Assembly: GCF_001667265.1 (NCBI RefSeq)
Contig: NZ_LZHW01000015.1
Location: 1-64,000 of the forward strand
Direction: 5' to 3'
DNA: 64,000 bases
Origin: Mycobacterium sp. ACS4331
Lineage (GTDB): Bacteria; Actinomycetota; Actinomycetes; Mycobacteriales; Mycobacteriaceae
Below are positions 53,620 to 63,944 of the stretch, piece by piece. The notes beneath the pieces were generated by a model, which saw only the letters and a program-made list of their open reading frames with translations, was not told the origin of the DNA and ran no database searches. The translations under genes and the position numbers were made by a program. Each line of letters starts with the position of its first letter. The first letter of the stretch is position 1.

Positions 53620-56600
53620 GTGAGCAGTACAAGTTCCCCATTCGGACAGAACGAATGGCTGGTCGAGGAGATGTACCGCAAGTTCCGCGACGACCCCTCC
53701 TCGGTCGATCCCAGCTGGCATGAGTTCCTGGTCGACTACAACCCCGAACCGGTGCAGGCCGACCGCGCGGAGACGGCCACCGCCGGCAACGGGCAGGTGG
53801 CCTCCAGCGCCCCGTCCGCACCGCCGACGCCCGCGCCCGCGCCGCCGGCCGCGAAGCCGTCGACCGCCAAGCCCGAGAAGACCGCCGACAACGGCGCCTC
53901 GGCCAAGGCTGCCGCACCCACCAAACCGACCCCGGCCAAGCCCGCCCCGAAGCCGGAGAAGGCCGAGAAGCCCGTTGCCGCCGCGCCCGCTGAGGCGTCC
54001 GGCGACGAGACCCAGGTGCTGCGCGGCGCCGCGGCGGCCGTCGTCAAGAACATGAACACCTCGCTGGAGGTGCCCACCGCGACCAGCGTGCGGGCCATCC
54101 CGGCGAAGCTGATGATCGACAACCGCATCGTCATCAACAACCACCTCAAGCGCACCCGCGGCGGCAAGATCAGCTTCACCCACCTGCTGGGCTACGCGAT
54201 CGTGCAGGCGGTCAAGAGCTTCCCCAACATGAACCGCCACTTCGCGGTCATCGACGGCAAGCCCAACGCCGTCACCCCGGCGCACACCAATCTGGGCCTG
54301 GCGATCGACCTGCAGGGCAAGGACGGCAAGCGTTCCCTGGTGGTCGCGGCGATCAAGGCCTGCGAGACCATGGGCTTCGGCCAGTTCATCGCCGCCTATG
54401 AGGACATCGTGCGGCGCGCGCGCGACGGCAAGCTGACCGCCGAGGACTTCTCCGGTGTGACCATCTCGCTGACCAACCCCGGCACGCTGGGCACGGTGCA
54501 CTCGGTGCCGCGGTTGATGGCCGGTCAGGGCGCGATCATCGGCGCTGGCGCCATGGAGTACCCCGCCGAGTTCCAGGGCGCCAGCGAGGAGCGCATCGCC
54601 GAACTGGGCATCGGCAAGCTGATCACGCTGACGTCGACCTATGACCACCGGATCATCCAGGGTGCGGAGTCCGGCGACTTCCTGCGCACGGTCCACCACC
54701 TGCTGCTCGACGACGAGTTCTACGACGAGATCTTCACCGAGCTCGGCATTCCGTACGAGCCGATCCGGTGGCGCACCGACAATCCGGACTCCGTCACGGA
54801 CAAGAACGCCCGCGTCATCGAGCTGATCGCGGCCTACCGCAACCGCGGTCACCTGATGGCCGACATCGACCCGCTGCGCCTCGAGCGGGACAAGTGGCGC
54901 AGCCACCCCGACCTGGACGTGCTCACACACGGCCTGACGCTGTGGGACCTGGACCGCGAGTTCAAGGTCGACGGGTTCGCGGGCAAGGAGTACAAGAAGC
55001 TCCGCGACGTGCTCTCGGTGCTGCGGGACGCGTACTGCCGCCACATCGGCGTCGAGTACACGCACATCCTCGAACCCGAACAGCAGCAGTGGCTGCAGGA
55101 GCGGATTGAGGTCAGGCACGAGAAACCCACTGTCGCACAACAGAAGTACATCCTGAGCCGACTCAACGCCGCCGAGGCGTTCGAGACCTTCCTGCAGACC
55201 AAGTACGTCGGGCAGAAGCGGTTCTCGCTCGAGGGCGCCGAAACCATCATCCCGATGATGGACGCCGCGATCGACCAGTGCGCCGAGCACGGCCTCGACG
55301 AGGTCGTCATCGGCATGCCGCACCGCGGCCGGCTCAACGTGTTGGCCAACATCGTCGGCAAGCCCTACGCGCAGATCTTCAGCGAGTTCGAGGGCAACCT
55401 GAACCCGTCGCAGGCGCACGGTTCGGGTGACGTGAAGTACCACCTCGGCGCGACCGGCACCTACATCCAGATGTTCGGCGACAACGACATCGAGGTGTCG
55501 CTGACGGCCAACCCGAGCCACCTCGAGGCCGTGGACCCGGTCCTCGAGGGACTGGTGCGGGCCAAGCAGGACCTGTTGGACAAGGGCGACAGCGACAGCG
55601 GCTTCTCGGTTGTCCCTCTCATGCTGCACGGCGACGCCGCGTTCGCCGGGCAGGGTGTTGTGGCCGAGACGCTGAACCTCGCGCTGCTGCGCGGGTACCG
55701 CACCGGCGGCACGATCCACATGATCGTCAACAACCAGGTCGGGTTCACGACCTCGCCTGAGCACTCGCGGTCCTCGGAGTACTGCACCGACGTCGCCAAG
55801 ATGATCGGCGCGCCGATCTTCCACGTCAACGGCGATGATCCCGAGGCCTGCGTCTGGGTGGCCAAGCTGGCGGTCGACTTCCGGCAGAAGTTCAAGAAGG
55901 ACGTCGTCATCGACATGCTGTGCTACCGCCGCCGCGGACACAACGAGGGCGACGACCCGTCGATGACGCAGCCCGCGATGTACGACGTGATCGACCACAA
56001 GCGGGGCGTCCGCAAGACCTACACCGAAGCCCTGATCGGCCGCGGCGACATCTCGATGAAAGAGGCCGAGGACGCGCTGCGCGACTACCAGGGGCAGCTG
56101 GAGCGGGTCTTCAACGAAGTCCGTGAACTGGAGAAGCACGCCGTCGAGCCCAGCGAGTCGGTGGAATCCGACCAGGTGATCCCGCAGAAGCTGTCGACCG
56201 CCGTGGACAAGTCGGTGCTGCACCGGATCGGCGATGCGCACCTGGCGACCCCCGACGGGTTCACCGTGCATCCGCGCGTCAAGCCCGTGCTCGAGAAGCG
56301 CCGCGAGATGGCCTACGAGGGCAAGATCGACTGGGCCTTCGCCGAGCTGCTGGCGTTCGGTTCGCTGGTCGCCGAGGGCAAGATGGTGCGACTGTCGGGC
56401 CAGGACTCCCGTCGCGGAACATTCACGCAGCGGCATTCGGTCGTCATCGACCGCAAGACCGGCGAGGAGTTCACCCCGCTTTCGCTGCTGGCGACCAACG
56501 AGGACGGCACCCCCACCGGCGGCCGGTTCCTGGTGTACGACTCGGCGCTGTCGGAGTTCGCCGCGGTGGGCTTCGAGTACGGCTATTCGGTGGGCAACCC

Positions 56601-57387
56601 CGAGGCGCTCGTGCTCTGGGAGGCGCAGTTCGGTGACTTCGTCAACGGCGCACAGTCGGTGATCGACGAGTTCATCAGCTCGGGTGAGGCCAAGTGGGGC
56701 CAGACCTCGGATGTGGTGCTGCTGCTGCCGCACGGCCACGAGGGTCAGGGCCCCGACCACACCTCGGGCCGCATCGAGCGATTCCTTCAGCTGTGCGCCG
56801 AGGGTTCGATGACCGTCGCACAGCCGTCGACCCCGGCGAACTATTTCCACCTGCTGCGCAGGCACTCTCTCGACGGGATCCACCGCCCGCTGGTGGTGTT
56901 CACGCCGAAGTCGATGCTGCGCAACAAGGCCGCCGTCAGCGACGTCAAGGACTTCACCGAGTCGAAGTTCCATTCGGTGCTCGAGGAGCCCACCTATGAG
57001 GTCGGCGACGGCGACCGCTCGCAGGTCAGGCGCATCCTGATGTGCAGCGGCAAGCTGTACTACGACCTGGTGGCACGGAAGGCCAAGGACAAGCGCGACG
57101 ACATCGCGATCATCCGGATCGAGCAGCTGTATCCGCTGCCGCCGCGCCGCCTGCGCAAGACGCTGGAGCTGTATCCCAACGTCGAGCAGTACTTCTGGGT
57201 GCAGGAGGAGCCGGCGAACCAGGGTGCCTGGCCGACGTTCGGCTTGGCGCTGCCGGAGTTCCTGCCCGACCTGCTGACCGGGATCAAGCGGATCTCGCGG
57301 CGCGCGATGTCGGCGCCGTCATCGGGTTCGTCGAAGGTGCATGCGGTCGAACACCAGGAGATTCTCGACGAGGCTTTCTCTAAGTAA
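53620..57387 (+). CDS. kgd: multifunctional 2-oxoglutarate decarboxylase/dehydrogenase E1-E2 (KGD/SucA)
   Basis: This large ThDP enzyme of the TCA cycle (1255 residues) works as 2-oxoglutarate decarboxylase, as E1/E2 of 2-oxoglutarate dehydrogenase and in 2-hydroxy-3-oxoadipate synthesis. The N-terminus [20 protein letters not shown] is the binding segment of KGD. A Pro/Ala/Lys-rich linker (about 40-130) leads to the E2-like acyltransferase domain with catalytic His343 in [13 protein letters not shown]. The E1 domain has [14 protein letters not shown] and the ThDP motif GDAAF...NNQVGF. GTG at 53620 is preferred over TTG 53602. GarA inhibition is known for the family. A strong hairpin terminator follows. 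Confidence 0.95.
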   Translation: MSSTSSPFGQNEWLVEEMYRKFRDDPSSVDPSWHEFLVDYNPEPVQADRAETATAGNGQVASSAPSAPPTPAPAPPAAKPSTAKPEKTADNGASAKAAAPTKPTPAKPAPKPEKAEKPVAAAPAEASGDETQVLRGAAAAVVKNMNTSLEVPTATSVRAIPAKLMIDNRIVINNHLKRTRGGKISFTHLLGYAIVQAVKSFPNMNRHFAVIDGKPNAVTPAHTNLGLAIDLQGKDGKRSLVVAAIKACETMGFGQFIAAYEDIVRRARDGKLTAEDFSGVTISLTNPGTLGTVHSVPRLMAGQGAIIGAGAMEYPAEFQGASEERIAELGIGKLITLTSTYDHRIIQGAESGDFLRTVHHLLLDDEFYDEIFTELGIPYEPIRWRTDNPDSVTDKNARVIELIAAYRNRGHLMADIDPLRLERDKWRSHPDLDVLTHGLTLWDLDREFKVDGFAGKEYKKLRDVLSVLRDAYCRHIGVEYTHILEPEQQQWLQERIEVRHEKPTVAQQKYILSRLNAAEAFETFLQTKYVGQKRFSLEGAETIIPMMDAAIDQCAEHGLDEVVIGMPHRGRLNVLANIVGKPYAQIFSEFEGNLNPSQAHGSGDVKYHLGATGTYIQMFGDNDIEVSLTANPSHLEAVDPVLEGLVRAKQDLLDKGDSDSGFSVVPLMLHGDAAFAGQGVVAETLNLALLRGYRTGGTIHMIVNNQVGFTTSPEHSRSSEYCTDVAKMIGAPIFHVNGDDPEACVWVAKLAVDFRQKFKKDVVIDMLCYRRRGHNEGDDPSMTQPAMYDVIDHKRGVRKTYTEALIGRGDISMKEAEDALRDYQGQLERVFNEVRELEKHAVEPSESVESDQVIPQKLSTAVDKSVLHRIGDAHLATPDGFTVHPRVKPVLEKRREMAYEGKIDWAFAELLAFGSLVAEGKMVRLSGQDSRRGTFTQRHSVVIDRKTGEEFTPLSLLATNEDGTPTGGRFLVYDSALSEFAAVGFEYGYSVGNPEALVLWEAQFGDFVNGAQSVIDEFISSGEAKWGQTSDVVLLLPHGHEGQGPDHTSGRIERFLQLCAEGSMTVAQPSTPANYFHLLRRHSLDGIHRPLVVFTPKSMLRNKAAVSDVKDFTESKFHSVLEEPTYEVGDGDRSQVRRILMCSGKLYYDLVARKAKDKRDDIAIIRIEQLYPLPPRRLRKTLELYPNVEQYFWVQEEPANQGAWPTFGLALPEFLPDLLTGIKRISRRAMSAPSSGSSKVHAVEHQEILDEAFSK

Positions 57388-57394
57388 CCAAAAG

Positions 57395-57448
57395 AAATGT
57401 GCGGATCTGCAGCCTAAATCGCGAAAAAGGCTGCAGATCCGCACATTT
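57395..57448. terminator. 20-bp stem intrinsic terminator after kgd
   Basis: The 20 bases at 57395-57414 are perfectly complementary to those at 57429-57448, around a 14-base loop. The right arm runs into TTTTT, and the left arm begins after AAAAG, so it can work in both directions. It starts 8 bases after the kgd stop and serves the convergent DUF732 gene as well. Confidence 0.9.
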
Positions 57449-57476
57449 TTGCGTTCGGGGGGGTGCGGGCCGGGAG

Positions 57477-57845
57477 TCAGAAGCCGAACAGGTCCAGCGG
57501 GATCGGCGAGTCGCCATTGGCGATCGAGGCCACCGCGCCGGGGCAGAACCATGTGATGGCCAGACCGGTGAACATGGTCGCGGGCCCGAGTGGCCTGCCG
57601 ATCGACTCGGAGACCCGCCCCGCCACGTCGGCCATCTGCTGCCCGGGTTCGGCGAGCATGGGGCACACCTGCTGGCCGACCTGCGTCGCCGTCGCCGGAT
57701 CCAGACCGGTGATCCCGGACTCGGTCACGGCGTTGATGAACGCGTCGGTGTCAGGGTCGGCCTGAGCGGGAGAGGCGACGGACAGGCTCAGAGCCAGGCC
57801 GGCGGCGGCCAGCGAGCCTGCGGTCGCAATGCGGATGCACTTCAT
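57477..57845 (-). CDS. secreted DUF732 protein
   Basis: This 122-residue exported protein has a Sec signal peptide (MKCIRIATAGSLAAAG..., cleavage expected after SPAQA at residue 29). The mature 93 residues form a DUF732 domain with the conserved Cys pair Cys61 (GQQVCPML) and Cys101 (WFCPGA), probably disulfide-linked. DUF732 proteins are abundant in mycobacteria and have no known function. It occupies the place where M. tuberculosis carries the relBE genes Rv1246c/Rv1247c. It is divergent from the SDR gene. Confidence 0.82.
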   Translation of the reverse strand: MKCIRIATAGSLAAAGLALSLSVASPAQADPDTDAFINAVTESGITGLDPATATQVGQQVCPMLAEPGQQMADVAGRVSESIGRPLGPATMFTGLAITWFCPGAVASIANGDSPIPLDLFGF

Positions 57846-57977
57846 GATGTGGGCATCGTATGCCGAACGGCGCTCGTTACCGAACCGAACGACCGACCCC
57901 GACCCCATGAGGTACCAGCGGTATCGGGTAGCGTGGCTGGCCAACTGGACGCGTAGGCCGAAGCGAGGGAGTTCGCC

Positions 57978-58808
57978 ATGGAGGGGTTCGCCGGAAAAGT
58001 CTGTGTCGTGACGGGAGCGGGGTCCGGAATCGGGCGGGCTCTGGCCATCGAACTGGGCCGTTCGGGAGCCAAACTGGCCATCAGCGACGTCGACGTCGAC
58101 GGCTTGGCCGCGACCGAGGCGGAACTGAAGGCGATCGGCGCACCGGTGAAGGCCGACCGCCTCGACGTCACCGAGCGCGAGGCTTTCCTGCTGTACGCCG
58201 ATGAGGTCAAGGCGCACTTCGGCAAGGTCAACCAGATCTACAACAACGCCGGAATCGCGTTCACGGGCGATGTCGAGGTCTGCGAGTTCAAGGACATCGA
58301 GCGGATCATGGATGTTGACTTCTGGGGCGTCGTCAACGGCACCAAGGCCTTCCTGCCGCACCTCATCGAGTCGGGCGACGGGCACGTCGTCAACGTCTCA
58401 AGCCTGTTCGGCATCTTCTCGGTGCCGGGACAGTCGGCGTACAACGCCGCGAAGTTCGCCGTCCGCGGCTTCACCGAGGCCCTGCGCCAGGAGATGATCA
58501 CCAAGAAGCGCCCGGTCGAGGTGACGGCTGTGCACCCCGGCGGCATCAAGACCGCCATCGCGCGCAACGCGACCGCGGCAGAGGGACTCGACCCCAGGGA
58601 ACTGGCTGCGGAGTTCGACAACAAGCTCGCCCGCACCACTCCGGAGCGGGCCGCCAAGATCATCCTCGAGGCCGTCCACAAGAAGAAGGCCCGCGTCCTG
58701 GTCGGTGCGGATGCCAAGATCCTCGACGTCATCGTGCGGATCACCGGATCGGGCTACCAGCGCCTGTTCTCCAAGGTGCTCAGCAAGGCCGCACCCAACG
58801 TGCACTGA
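57978..58808 (+). CDS. short-chain dehydrogenase/reductase (Rv1245c-like)
   Basis: This 276-residue classical SDR has the NAD(P) motif VTGAGSGIGRALA, NNAGIAFTGD, and the catalytic set Ser in NVSSLFGIFS, then YNAAK. The acidic DVDVDG after beta-2 would favour NAD(H) binding. The C-terminal extension (residues 230-276, basic, ending KAAPNVH) could touch membranes. GCGAGGGAG precedes the ATG. It ends one base before the convergent lpqZ. The substrate is unknown. Confidence 0.87.
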   Translation: MEGFAGKVCVVTGAGSGIGRALAIELGRSGAKLAISDVDVDGLAATEAELKAIGAPVKADRLDVTEREAFLLYADEVKAHFGKVNQIYNNAGIAFTGDVEVCEFKDIERIMDVDFWGVVNGTKAFLPHLIESGDGHVVNVSSLFGIFSVPGQSAYNAAKFAVRGFTEALRQEMITKKRPVEVTAVHPGGIKTAIARNATAAEGLDPRELAAEFDNKLARTTPERAAKIILEAVHKKKARVLVGADAKILDVIVRITGSGYQRLFSKVLSKAAPNVH

Positions 58809-58809
58809 C

Positions 58810-59667
58810 CTATCGACCCAGCGGGTTCTCGACCAGCCACGCGTCCGCGACGGCGCGAGGATCCGCACCGTCGTCCACCTGCGCACGCATCTGCTTGAGC
58901 GTCGCGGTGTCGAGCACCCCGGCGACTTCGTTGACGGCCAGCACCTGCCGCGCGGTCAACTCGTTTCGTCGATACAGCGGCACAGCGTTCTGCGCCTGAA
59001 TCAGCGGGGGCTTGCCGTCGGCCAGCACGACGACCGTGCTGGGCACGCCGGGATCGGCCGTGGTCGCCCACGCGACGTTGATCTGCCCGTCCGCCAGCGC
59101 ATCGAAAAGCTCTGCGCTGCTGCCGAACTCACGCGGCGGCGCCAGCCTGCACTTCCCCACCGCCGCCGGCACGACGGCATCGCGCAGGGCGCCCGCGCGA
59201 ACCTGCGCGCAGTGCTTGACCAGGACGGGCAGATCCCGGCCACCCCATGCGGTGGCAGTGCCCTCGGTGACCACAGCGGCCGGCTTGTCCTCGGCCGCCG
59301 TCGCGAAATCGCCCGCACCGACACCTTCGGGCAGGACCCCGACCATGGCCTTGTAGACCTGCTCGTCGCCGGCGGCGCGCGTGCCTGGGGCGAACGTCTG
59401 CAGCAGCCGACCGGTGAATCCGGGCACCACGGTGACCTCTCCGGAGTCCAACGCGCGCAGCGGGTCCGCAAGCTCGACGACGTGCGCGGGTGTCCCGTAG
59501 TAGCGCAGCGCCGCCGCGTACAGGTTGGCCAGCAGCACAGACTCAGTCGAGGACGTGGCGCCGACGGCCACCGAATGCGGTGGCGCCTGCGACGCGCCAC
59601 AACCGACCAGCAGCAGGGCCAGCAGGCCCCACAGAATGGTCGGCCGCAGCCCGCGGATGCCCCTCAG
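58810..59667 (-). CDS. lpqZ: lipoprotein LpqZ, OpuAC-like substrate-binding protein, probable CTG start
   Basis: This solute-binding lipoprotein is related to glycine-betaine/choline-type receptors (SSTESVLLANLY, VVPGFTGRLLQTF, VVTEGTATAWGG). The frame upstream of GTG 59571 encodes RGIRGLRPTILWGLLALLLV-GC, a good lipoprotein signal, but has no ATG, GTG or TTG before the mez stop codon in the same frame. The only reasonable first codon is CTG at 59667, with GAGGA inside the mez end about 8 bases upstream, giving 285 residues, close to M. tuberculosis LpqZ (286). Starting at 59571 would lose the signal peptide and lipobox Cys. Translation is probably coupled to mez. Confidence 0.8.
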   Translation of the reverse strand: MRGIRGLRPTILWGLLALLLVGCGASQAPPHSVAVGATSSTESVLLANLYAAALRYYGTPAHVVELADPLRALDSGEVTVVPGFTGRLLQTFAPGTRAAGDEQVYKAMVGVLPEGVGAGDFATAAEDKPAAVVTEGTATAWGGRDLPVLVKHCAQVRAGALRDAVVPAAVGKCRLAPPREFGSSAELFDALADGQINVAWATTADPGVPSTVVVLADGKPPLIQAQNAVPLYRRNELTARQVLAVNEVAGVLDTATLKQMRAQVDDGADPRAVADAWLVENPLGR

Positions 59668-59670
59668 CGG

Positions 59671-60849
59671 CTAGTCCTCGTCCTTGTCGACCGCGGCGGC
59701 AACCGCTGCGGCGACCGCGGGGCCCACCCGCGGGTCCAGCGGGCTCGGCACGATGTACTCCACCGCCAGATCATCGCCCACCACGCTGTGGATGGCTTCC
59801 GCCGCGGCGACTTTCATCTTCTCGGTGATCCGGCGGGCCCCGGCGTCCAGCGCCCCGCGGAACACACCGGGGAAGGCCAGCACGTTGTTGATCTGGTTCG
59901 GGAAGTCACTGCGCCCGGTGGCGACCACCGCGGCGTACTTGTGCGCGATGTCGGGATGGATCTCGGGATCCGGGTTGCTCAACGCGAACACGATGCTGTT
60001 GGGTGCCATCGTCGCGATGAGTTCCTCGGGCACCACCCCCGCCGACACACCCAGGAACACGTCGGCGCCGTCGAGGGCCTCCGCGATGCCGCCGGTGCGT
60101 CCGGCCGGGTTGGTGCGCCCGGCCAGTTCTGCCTTGAACGAGTTCAGGTCGTCACGGTCGCGGTGGACGATGCCCTTGGAGTCCAGCACCGTGATGTCGG
60201 CGATGCCCGTGGCCAGCAGGATGTTCGCGCAGGCGACGCCCGCGGCGCCGGCCCCGGAGATCACCACGCGCAGCGAGCTCATGTCGCGCTTGAGCACCTT
60301 GGTCGCGCCCAGCAGCGCGGCGAGGACGACGATCGCCGTCCCGTGCTGATCGTCGTGCATGACCGGGCAGTCCAGCGCCTCGATCACGCGGCGCTCGATC
60401 TCGAAGCAGCGCGGGGCGGAGATGTCCTCCAGGTTGACCGCGCCGAAGCTCGGGCGCAGGCGGATGAGTGTCTCGACGATCTCGTCGGGGTCCTTGGTGT
60501 CGAGCACGAGCGGGATGGAGTCGAGTCCGCCGAACTCCTTGAACAGCGCGCTCTTGCCCTCCATGACGGGCAGCGACGCCGACGGACCGATGTCGCCGAG
60601 GCCCAGCACCGCGGTGCCGTCGCTGACCACGACCACCAGGCGGTTCGCCCAGGTGTAGCGCTTGGCCAGGGTGGCGTCCGTGGCGATCGCGCGGCTGACC
60701 TGCGCGACGCCTGGGGTGTAGGCGATGGAGAGCGCACGCTGCGTGTCCAATGGCGACTTCAGCTCGACTGACAGCTTGCCGCCCACGTGGGCGTCGAAGA
60801 TTTCCTCGTCCTCAATGACGAGATGCGGGGTGCTCACTGTTTCAGCCAC
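59671..60849 (-). CDS. malic enzyme, short bacterial type
   Basis: This 392-residue enzyme converts malate to pyruvate and CO2 with NAD(P). The N-terminal malic domain has the catalytic Tyr in AYTPGVAQVS, the conserved SDGTAVLGLGDIGP, EGKSALFKEFGG with the catalytic Lys, and metal ligands in PVMHDDQHGTAIV. The NAD-binding domain has ISGAGAAGVACANIL. It lacks the phosphotransacetylase-like C-terminal part of MaeB and differs from the longer M. tuberculosis Mez. The start is GTG at 60849; GTG at 60834 is another choice. lpqZ follows after three bases in the same frame. Confidence 0.92.
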   Translation of the reverse strand: MAETVSTPHLVIEDEEIFDAHVGGKLSVELKSPLDTQRALSIAYTPGVAQVSRAIATDATLAKRYTWANRLVVVVSDGTAVLGLGDIGPSASLPVMEGKSALFKEFGGLDSIPLVLDTKDPDEIVETLIRLRPSFGAVNLEDISAPRCFEIERRVIEALDCPVMHDDQHGTAIVVLAALLGATKVLKRDMSSLRVVISGAGAAGVACANILLATGIADITVLDSKGIVHRDRDDLNSFKAELAGRTNPAGRTGGIAEALDGADVFLGVSAGVVPEELIATMAPNSIVFALSNPDPEIHPDIAHKYAAVVATGRSDFPNQINNVLAFPGVFRGALDAGARRITEKMKVAAAEAIHSVVGDDLAVEYIVPSPLDPRVGPAVAAAVAAAVDKDED

Positions 60850-60972
60850 GGCGTCAGGGTACTTGACCCGAGATCCTCACTGGGGGCGGTTCCCCCCTGG
60901 TGAGGTGGGAACACAGGCCTCGGCGCGTAGCATCACCACTGCACTCCACGGCAGAAGCGGGAGGTATGGACC

Positions 60973-62076
60973 ATGCCATCGTTTCGTGCGCTTCCGCCGT
61001 CGCTGACCGGCGCCAATCGGACGCCGGGCCACGGGATCGACGCCAAGCGGATCCCCGTGCCGGTGTCTCGTGCGATGGTCGACTGCGCCGTCTACGTCGA
61101 CGGCACACGCCAGCCGGGCAAGTTCACCCACGCCGCGGCCGTCGAGCGCACCCGCGAACTGGTCGCCGCGGGTCAGAACGCGTTCGTGTGGATCGGGCTG
61201 CATGAGCCCGATGAGCACCAGATGCACTCTGTCGCAGAGATTTTCGGACTGCATCCGCTGCCCGTCGAAGATGCCGTGCACGCCCACCAGCGGCCCAAGC
61301 TCGAGCGCTACGACAACACCCTGTTCCTGGTGCTCAAGACCGTCAACTACGTCCCCCACGAATCCGTCGCGCTGGCCCGCGAGATCGTCGAGACCGGCGA
61401 GATCATGGTGTTCGTCGGCCCCGACTTCGTGGTGACGGTTCGGCACGGCGACCACTCGGGACTGGCCGGGGTGCGCAGGCGGTTGGAGGACGAATCCAAG
61501 CACCTGGCACTGGGCCCCTACGGCGTGATGCACGCGATCGCCGACCATGTCGTCGACACCTACCTTGAGGTCACCCACTTGATGGAGTGCGACGTCGACG
61601 CCATCGAAGAGGAGACCTTCTCCTCGACCGCGAAGACCGACATCGAGCAGATCTACATGCTCAAGCGGGAGGTCGTCGAGTTGCGCCGTGCCGTCGCCCC
61701 GCTGTCGGTGGAACTGGGCCGAATCAACAGCGAGTTCAAGGATCTGATGACCAAGGAGGTGCTGCGCTACATGCGCGACGTCCTCGACCATCAGACCCGG
61801 GCCGCCGACCGGATCGCCAGTTACGACGAGATGCTGACCTCACTGGTGCAGGCCGCGCTCGCCAAGGTCGGCATGCAGCAGAACGTCGACATGCGCAAGA
61901 TCTCGGCCTGGGTCGCGATCGCGGCGGTGCCCACGATGATCGCGGGCATCTACGGGATGAACTTCGACCACATGCCCGAACTGGACTGGACGCTGGGCTA
62001 TCCGGCGGTCCTCGTGGTGATGCTGCTGGTGTGCGGCACGCTGTACCGGAACTTCCGCCGCAACCACTGGCTCTAG
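60973..62076 (+). CDS. corA: CorA-family magnesium/cobalt transporter
   Basis: This 367-residue CorA channel subunit has a large cytoplasmic domain with the long stalk helix (about 190-300) and two C-terminal membrane helices. The selectivity motif YGMNF occurs at about 327-331 after the first helix. The basic end (YRNFRRNHWL) is typical. It should form a pentamer that admits Mg2+ or Co2+. The gene corresponds to Rv1239c and converges on the SUFU-type gene with a hairpin between them. Confidence 0.92.
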   Translation: MPSFRALPPSLTGANRTPGHGIDAKRIPVPVSRAMVDCAVYVDGTRQPGKFTHAAAVERTRELVAAGQNAFVWIGLHEPDEHQMHSVAEIFGLHPLPVEDAVHAHQRPKLERYDNTLFLVLKTVNYVPHESVALAREIVETGEIMVFVGPDFVVTVRHGDHSGLAGVRRRLEDESKHLALGPYGVMHAIADHVVDTYLEVTHLMECDVDAIEEETFSSTAKTDIEQIYMLKREVVELRRAVAPLSVELGRINSEFKDLMTKEVLRYMRDVLDHQTRAADRIASYDEMLTSLVQAALAKVGMQQNVDMRKISAWVAIAAVPTMIAGIYGMNFDHMPELDWTLGYPAVLVVMLLVCGTLYRNFRRNHWL

Positions 62077-62085
62077 TTCTCTCGC

Positions 62086-62143
62086 CGAGCAGACGCAGAC
62101 TCGCATGAATTCAGCCCGAATAGGGCGATTCTGTGTCTGCTCG
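62086..62143. terminator. bidirectional long-loop hairpin between corA and the SUFU-like gene
   Basis: CGAGCAGACGCAGA (62086-62099) pairs with TCTGTGTCTGCTCG (62130-62143) with one G-U-type mismatch, and an inner TCGC/GCGA pair continues the stem. It lies between convergent genes, 9 bases after each coding end. Related hairpins appear to recur between convergent mycobacterial genes, from memory. Confidence 0.6.
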
Positions 62144-62152
62144 CGGGGAGGG

Positions 62153-62758
62153 CTAGACGCGGGCGGGGTCGAGGATGTCGGTGCCGTCCTGCTCCCAGGT
62201 GCGACGCAACTCGTCGGCCCCCTTGAGCCGCACCCAGGCGGCCTCGTTCCCCGTGATCGGCACGGCTGTCAGGAACTGCACGGGATCCATCGGCGCGGGG
62301 CGCGGCAACTCGGGGATCTGCGGCTCCCCCAGCAGCACCGCCGACAGCGGCGCGTGCCCGGGCTGCGCCGCCCACAGCGCGGTGCCGAGGTCGATGAGCG
62401 CATCGGGCAGCAGCACGATGCCGTCGACCGCGGGCGTCGCGGCCAGCAGTGCCACAGTGCGCGCAATACCCGGCGTCGGGATGGTCGGACGCAGACTCAC
62501 GACAACTTCGGCGCGCGGTCCTCGAATCGGATCGGCGGTCGGGGAGGTCGGGTCGCCCATCGGATGACGCGAACACCCCAACGACACGTAGTGCACGACG
62601 CCGTCGCGGCCGGGACGGGGATCCGGGCCGAACCTCAGCACCGTGATGGGTTCCACGCCCAGGAACGTCACGCTGGCGGAATCCGGCTCGCCGACGATGC
62701 CCGCCTGCGCGAAATGCTCGATCAGGTGGCCACGAACGTCGTCGAGAACCGAGCTCAC
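62153..62758 (-). CDS. SUFU-like domain protein
   Basis: This is a 201-residue protein that I assign tentatively to the suppressor-of-fused (SUFU) domain family. Supporting motifs are [38 protein letters not shown] and the C-terminal [41 protein letters not shown] sequence. Bacterial SUFU proteins are often immunity or regulatory proteins, but a toxin partner is not visible here. The GTG start overlaps the sugC stop (GTGA), so it is co-translated with the trehalose importer genes. Confidence 0.6.
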   Translation of the reverse strand: MSSVLDDVRGHLIEHFAQAGIVGEPDSASVTFLGVEPITVLRFGPDPRPGRDGVVHYVSLGCSRHPMGDPTSPTADPIRGPRAEVVVSLRPTIPTPGIARTVALLAATPAVDGIVLLPDALIDLGTALWAAQPGHAPLSAVLLGEPQIPELPRPAPMDPVQFLTAVPITGNEAAWVRLKGADELRRTWEQDGTDILDPARV

Positions 62759-63942
62759 CTGGCTCCGGGCACCGGCAGCGTGAGGTTCACTCCGGAGTCG
62801 GCGTCGAACACCAGAATCTTGGACGACTCGAAGGCCAGGGTGAGGGTCCGGCCCGGGGCCGCGGCCGAGTCGGTCGACACTCGAGCCACGAATTGGTTGG
62901 CGCCCGAACCGGATTCGGCCGCCAACTCCGCCAACTGCTCGGCATGCGCGCTGTCCCCCGACGTCGTGAAGTACACGTACTTGTCGGCGCCGAGCGACTC
63001 CACCAGATCGACGGTGACATCGAAGGTCAGGGCGCGGATGCGCTGGTAGCCGTCGATCAGCGCGGCGTCCTCGAACTGCTCGGGCCGCACACCCACGATG
63101 ACGTTCCTCGGGGTCGGGTGCGAGGCGATGGTGTCGAGCGCGTCCTGCGTCAGCGTGACCTCACCGAACGGCAGTCGAACGCCGAAATCGGTGAGGGTGG
63201 CCGGGAAGAAGTTCATCGACGGCGAACCGATGAAGCCCGCGACGAACAGGTTCGCCGGCCGGGCGTACAGCTCGTCGGGGGTGCCGATCTGTTGCGCCAC
63301 ACCCGCACGCATCACCACGACGCGGTCGCCCAGCGTCATGGCCTCAGTCTGATCGTGGGTCACGTAGACCGTCGTGGTGCCGAGTCGCTGCTGCAGGCGC
63401 GCGATCTCACCGCGCATCTGCACGCGCAGCTTGGCATCGAGGTTGGACAGCGGCTCGTCCATCAGGAACGCCTTGGGGTTGCGCACGATCGCGCGGCCCA
63501 TCGCGACCCGTTGCCGCTGGCCACCGGAGAGCTGCGAGGGCTTGCGGTCCAGCAGCTCGGTCAGGTCGAGGATCTTCGCGGTCTCCTCGACCTTCTTGGC
63601 GATGTCGGCCTTGGCCACCTTCGCCAGGGTCAGCGGAAAGGCGATGTTCTGCCGCACCGTCATATGCGGGTAGAGCGCATAGGACTGGAAGACCATCGCG
63701 ATGTCGCGATCCTTGGGGGCCTTCTCGTTGACCCGCTCGCCGGCGATGGTCAACTCGCCCGAGGAGATGTCCTCCAGGCCCGCAATCATGTTCAGCGTGG
63801 TGGACTTTCCGCACCCCGAGGGGCCGACCAGGATGACGAACTCGCCGTCGGCGATGGTGAGCGACAGATCCTTGACGGCATCCCGCACACCCTTGCCATC
63901 GGCGTAACTCTTGGTCACATGCGACAGGACAATCTCGGCCAT
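62755..63942 (-). CDS. sugC: trehalose ABC importer ATPase SugC
   Basis: This 395-residue MalK-type ATPase powers the LpqY-SugABC importer that recycles trehalose in mycobacteria. Walker A is GPSGCGKST, the signature [14 protein letters not shown], Walker [14 protein letters not shown] and the switch VTHDQTEAM. Residues about 235-395 form the regulatory OB-fold (TOBE) domain. GAAAGGGTAGC precedes the ATG; that leader includes the sugB stop codon two bases upstream. The length is close to M. tuberculosis SugC (Rv1238). Confidence 0.93.
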   Translation of the reverse strand: MAEIVLSHVTKSYADGKGVRDAVKDLSLTIADGEFVILVGPSGCGKSTTLNMIAGLEDISSGELTIAGERVNEKAPKDRDIAMVFQSYALYPHMTVRQNIAFPLTLAKVAKADIAKKVEETAKILDLTELLDRKPSQLSGGQRQRVAMGRAIVRNPKAFLMDEPLSNLDAKLRVQMRGEIARLQQRLGTTTVYVTHDQTEAMTLGDRVVVMRAGVAQQIGTPDELYARPANLFVAGFIGSPSMNFFPATLTDFGVRLPFGEVTLTQDALDTIASHPTPRNVIVGVRPEQFEDAALIDGYQRIRALTFDVTVDLVESLGADKYVYFTTSGDSAHAEQLAELAAESGSGANQFVARVSTDSAAAPGRTLTLAFESSKILVFDADSGVNLTLPVPGAR

Positions 63943-63944
63943 CG

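Noticed and set aside
53590..56973. 1127-codon minus-strand open frame opposite kgd
   Set aside because: Antisense shadow of a long high-GC gene; kgd on the plus strand has full family motifs throughout.
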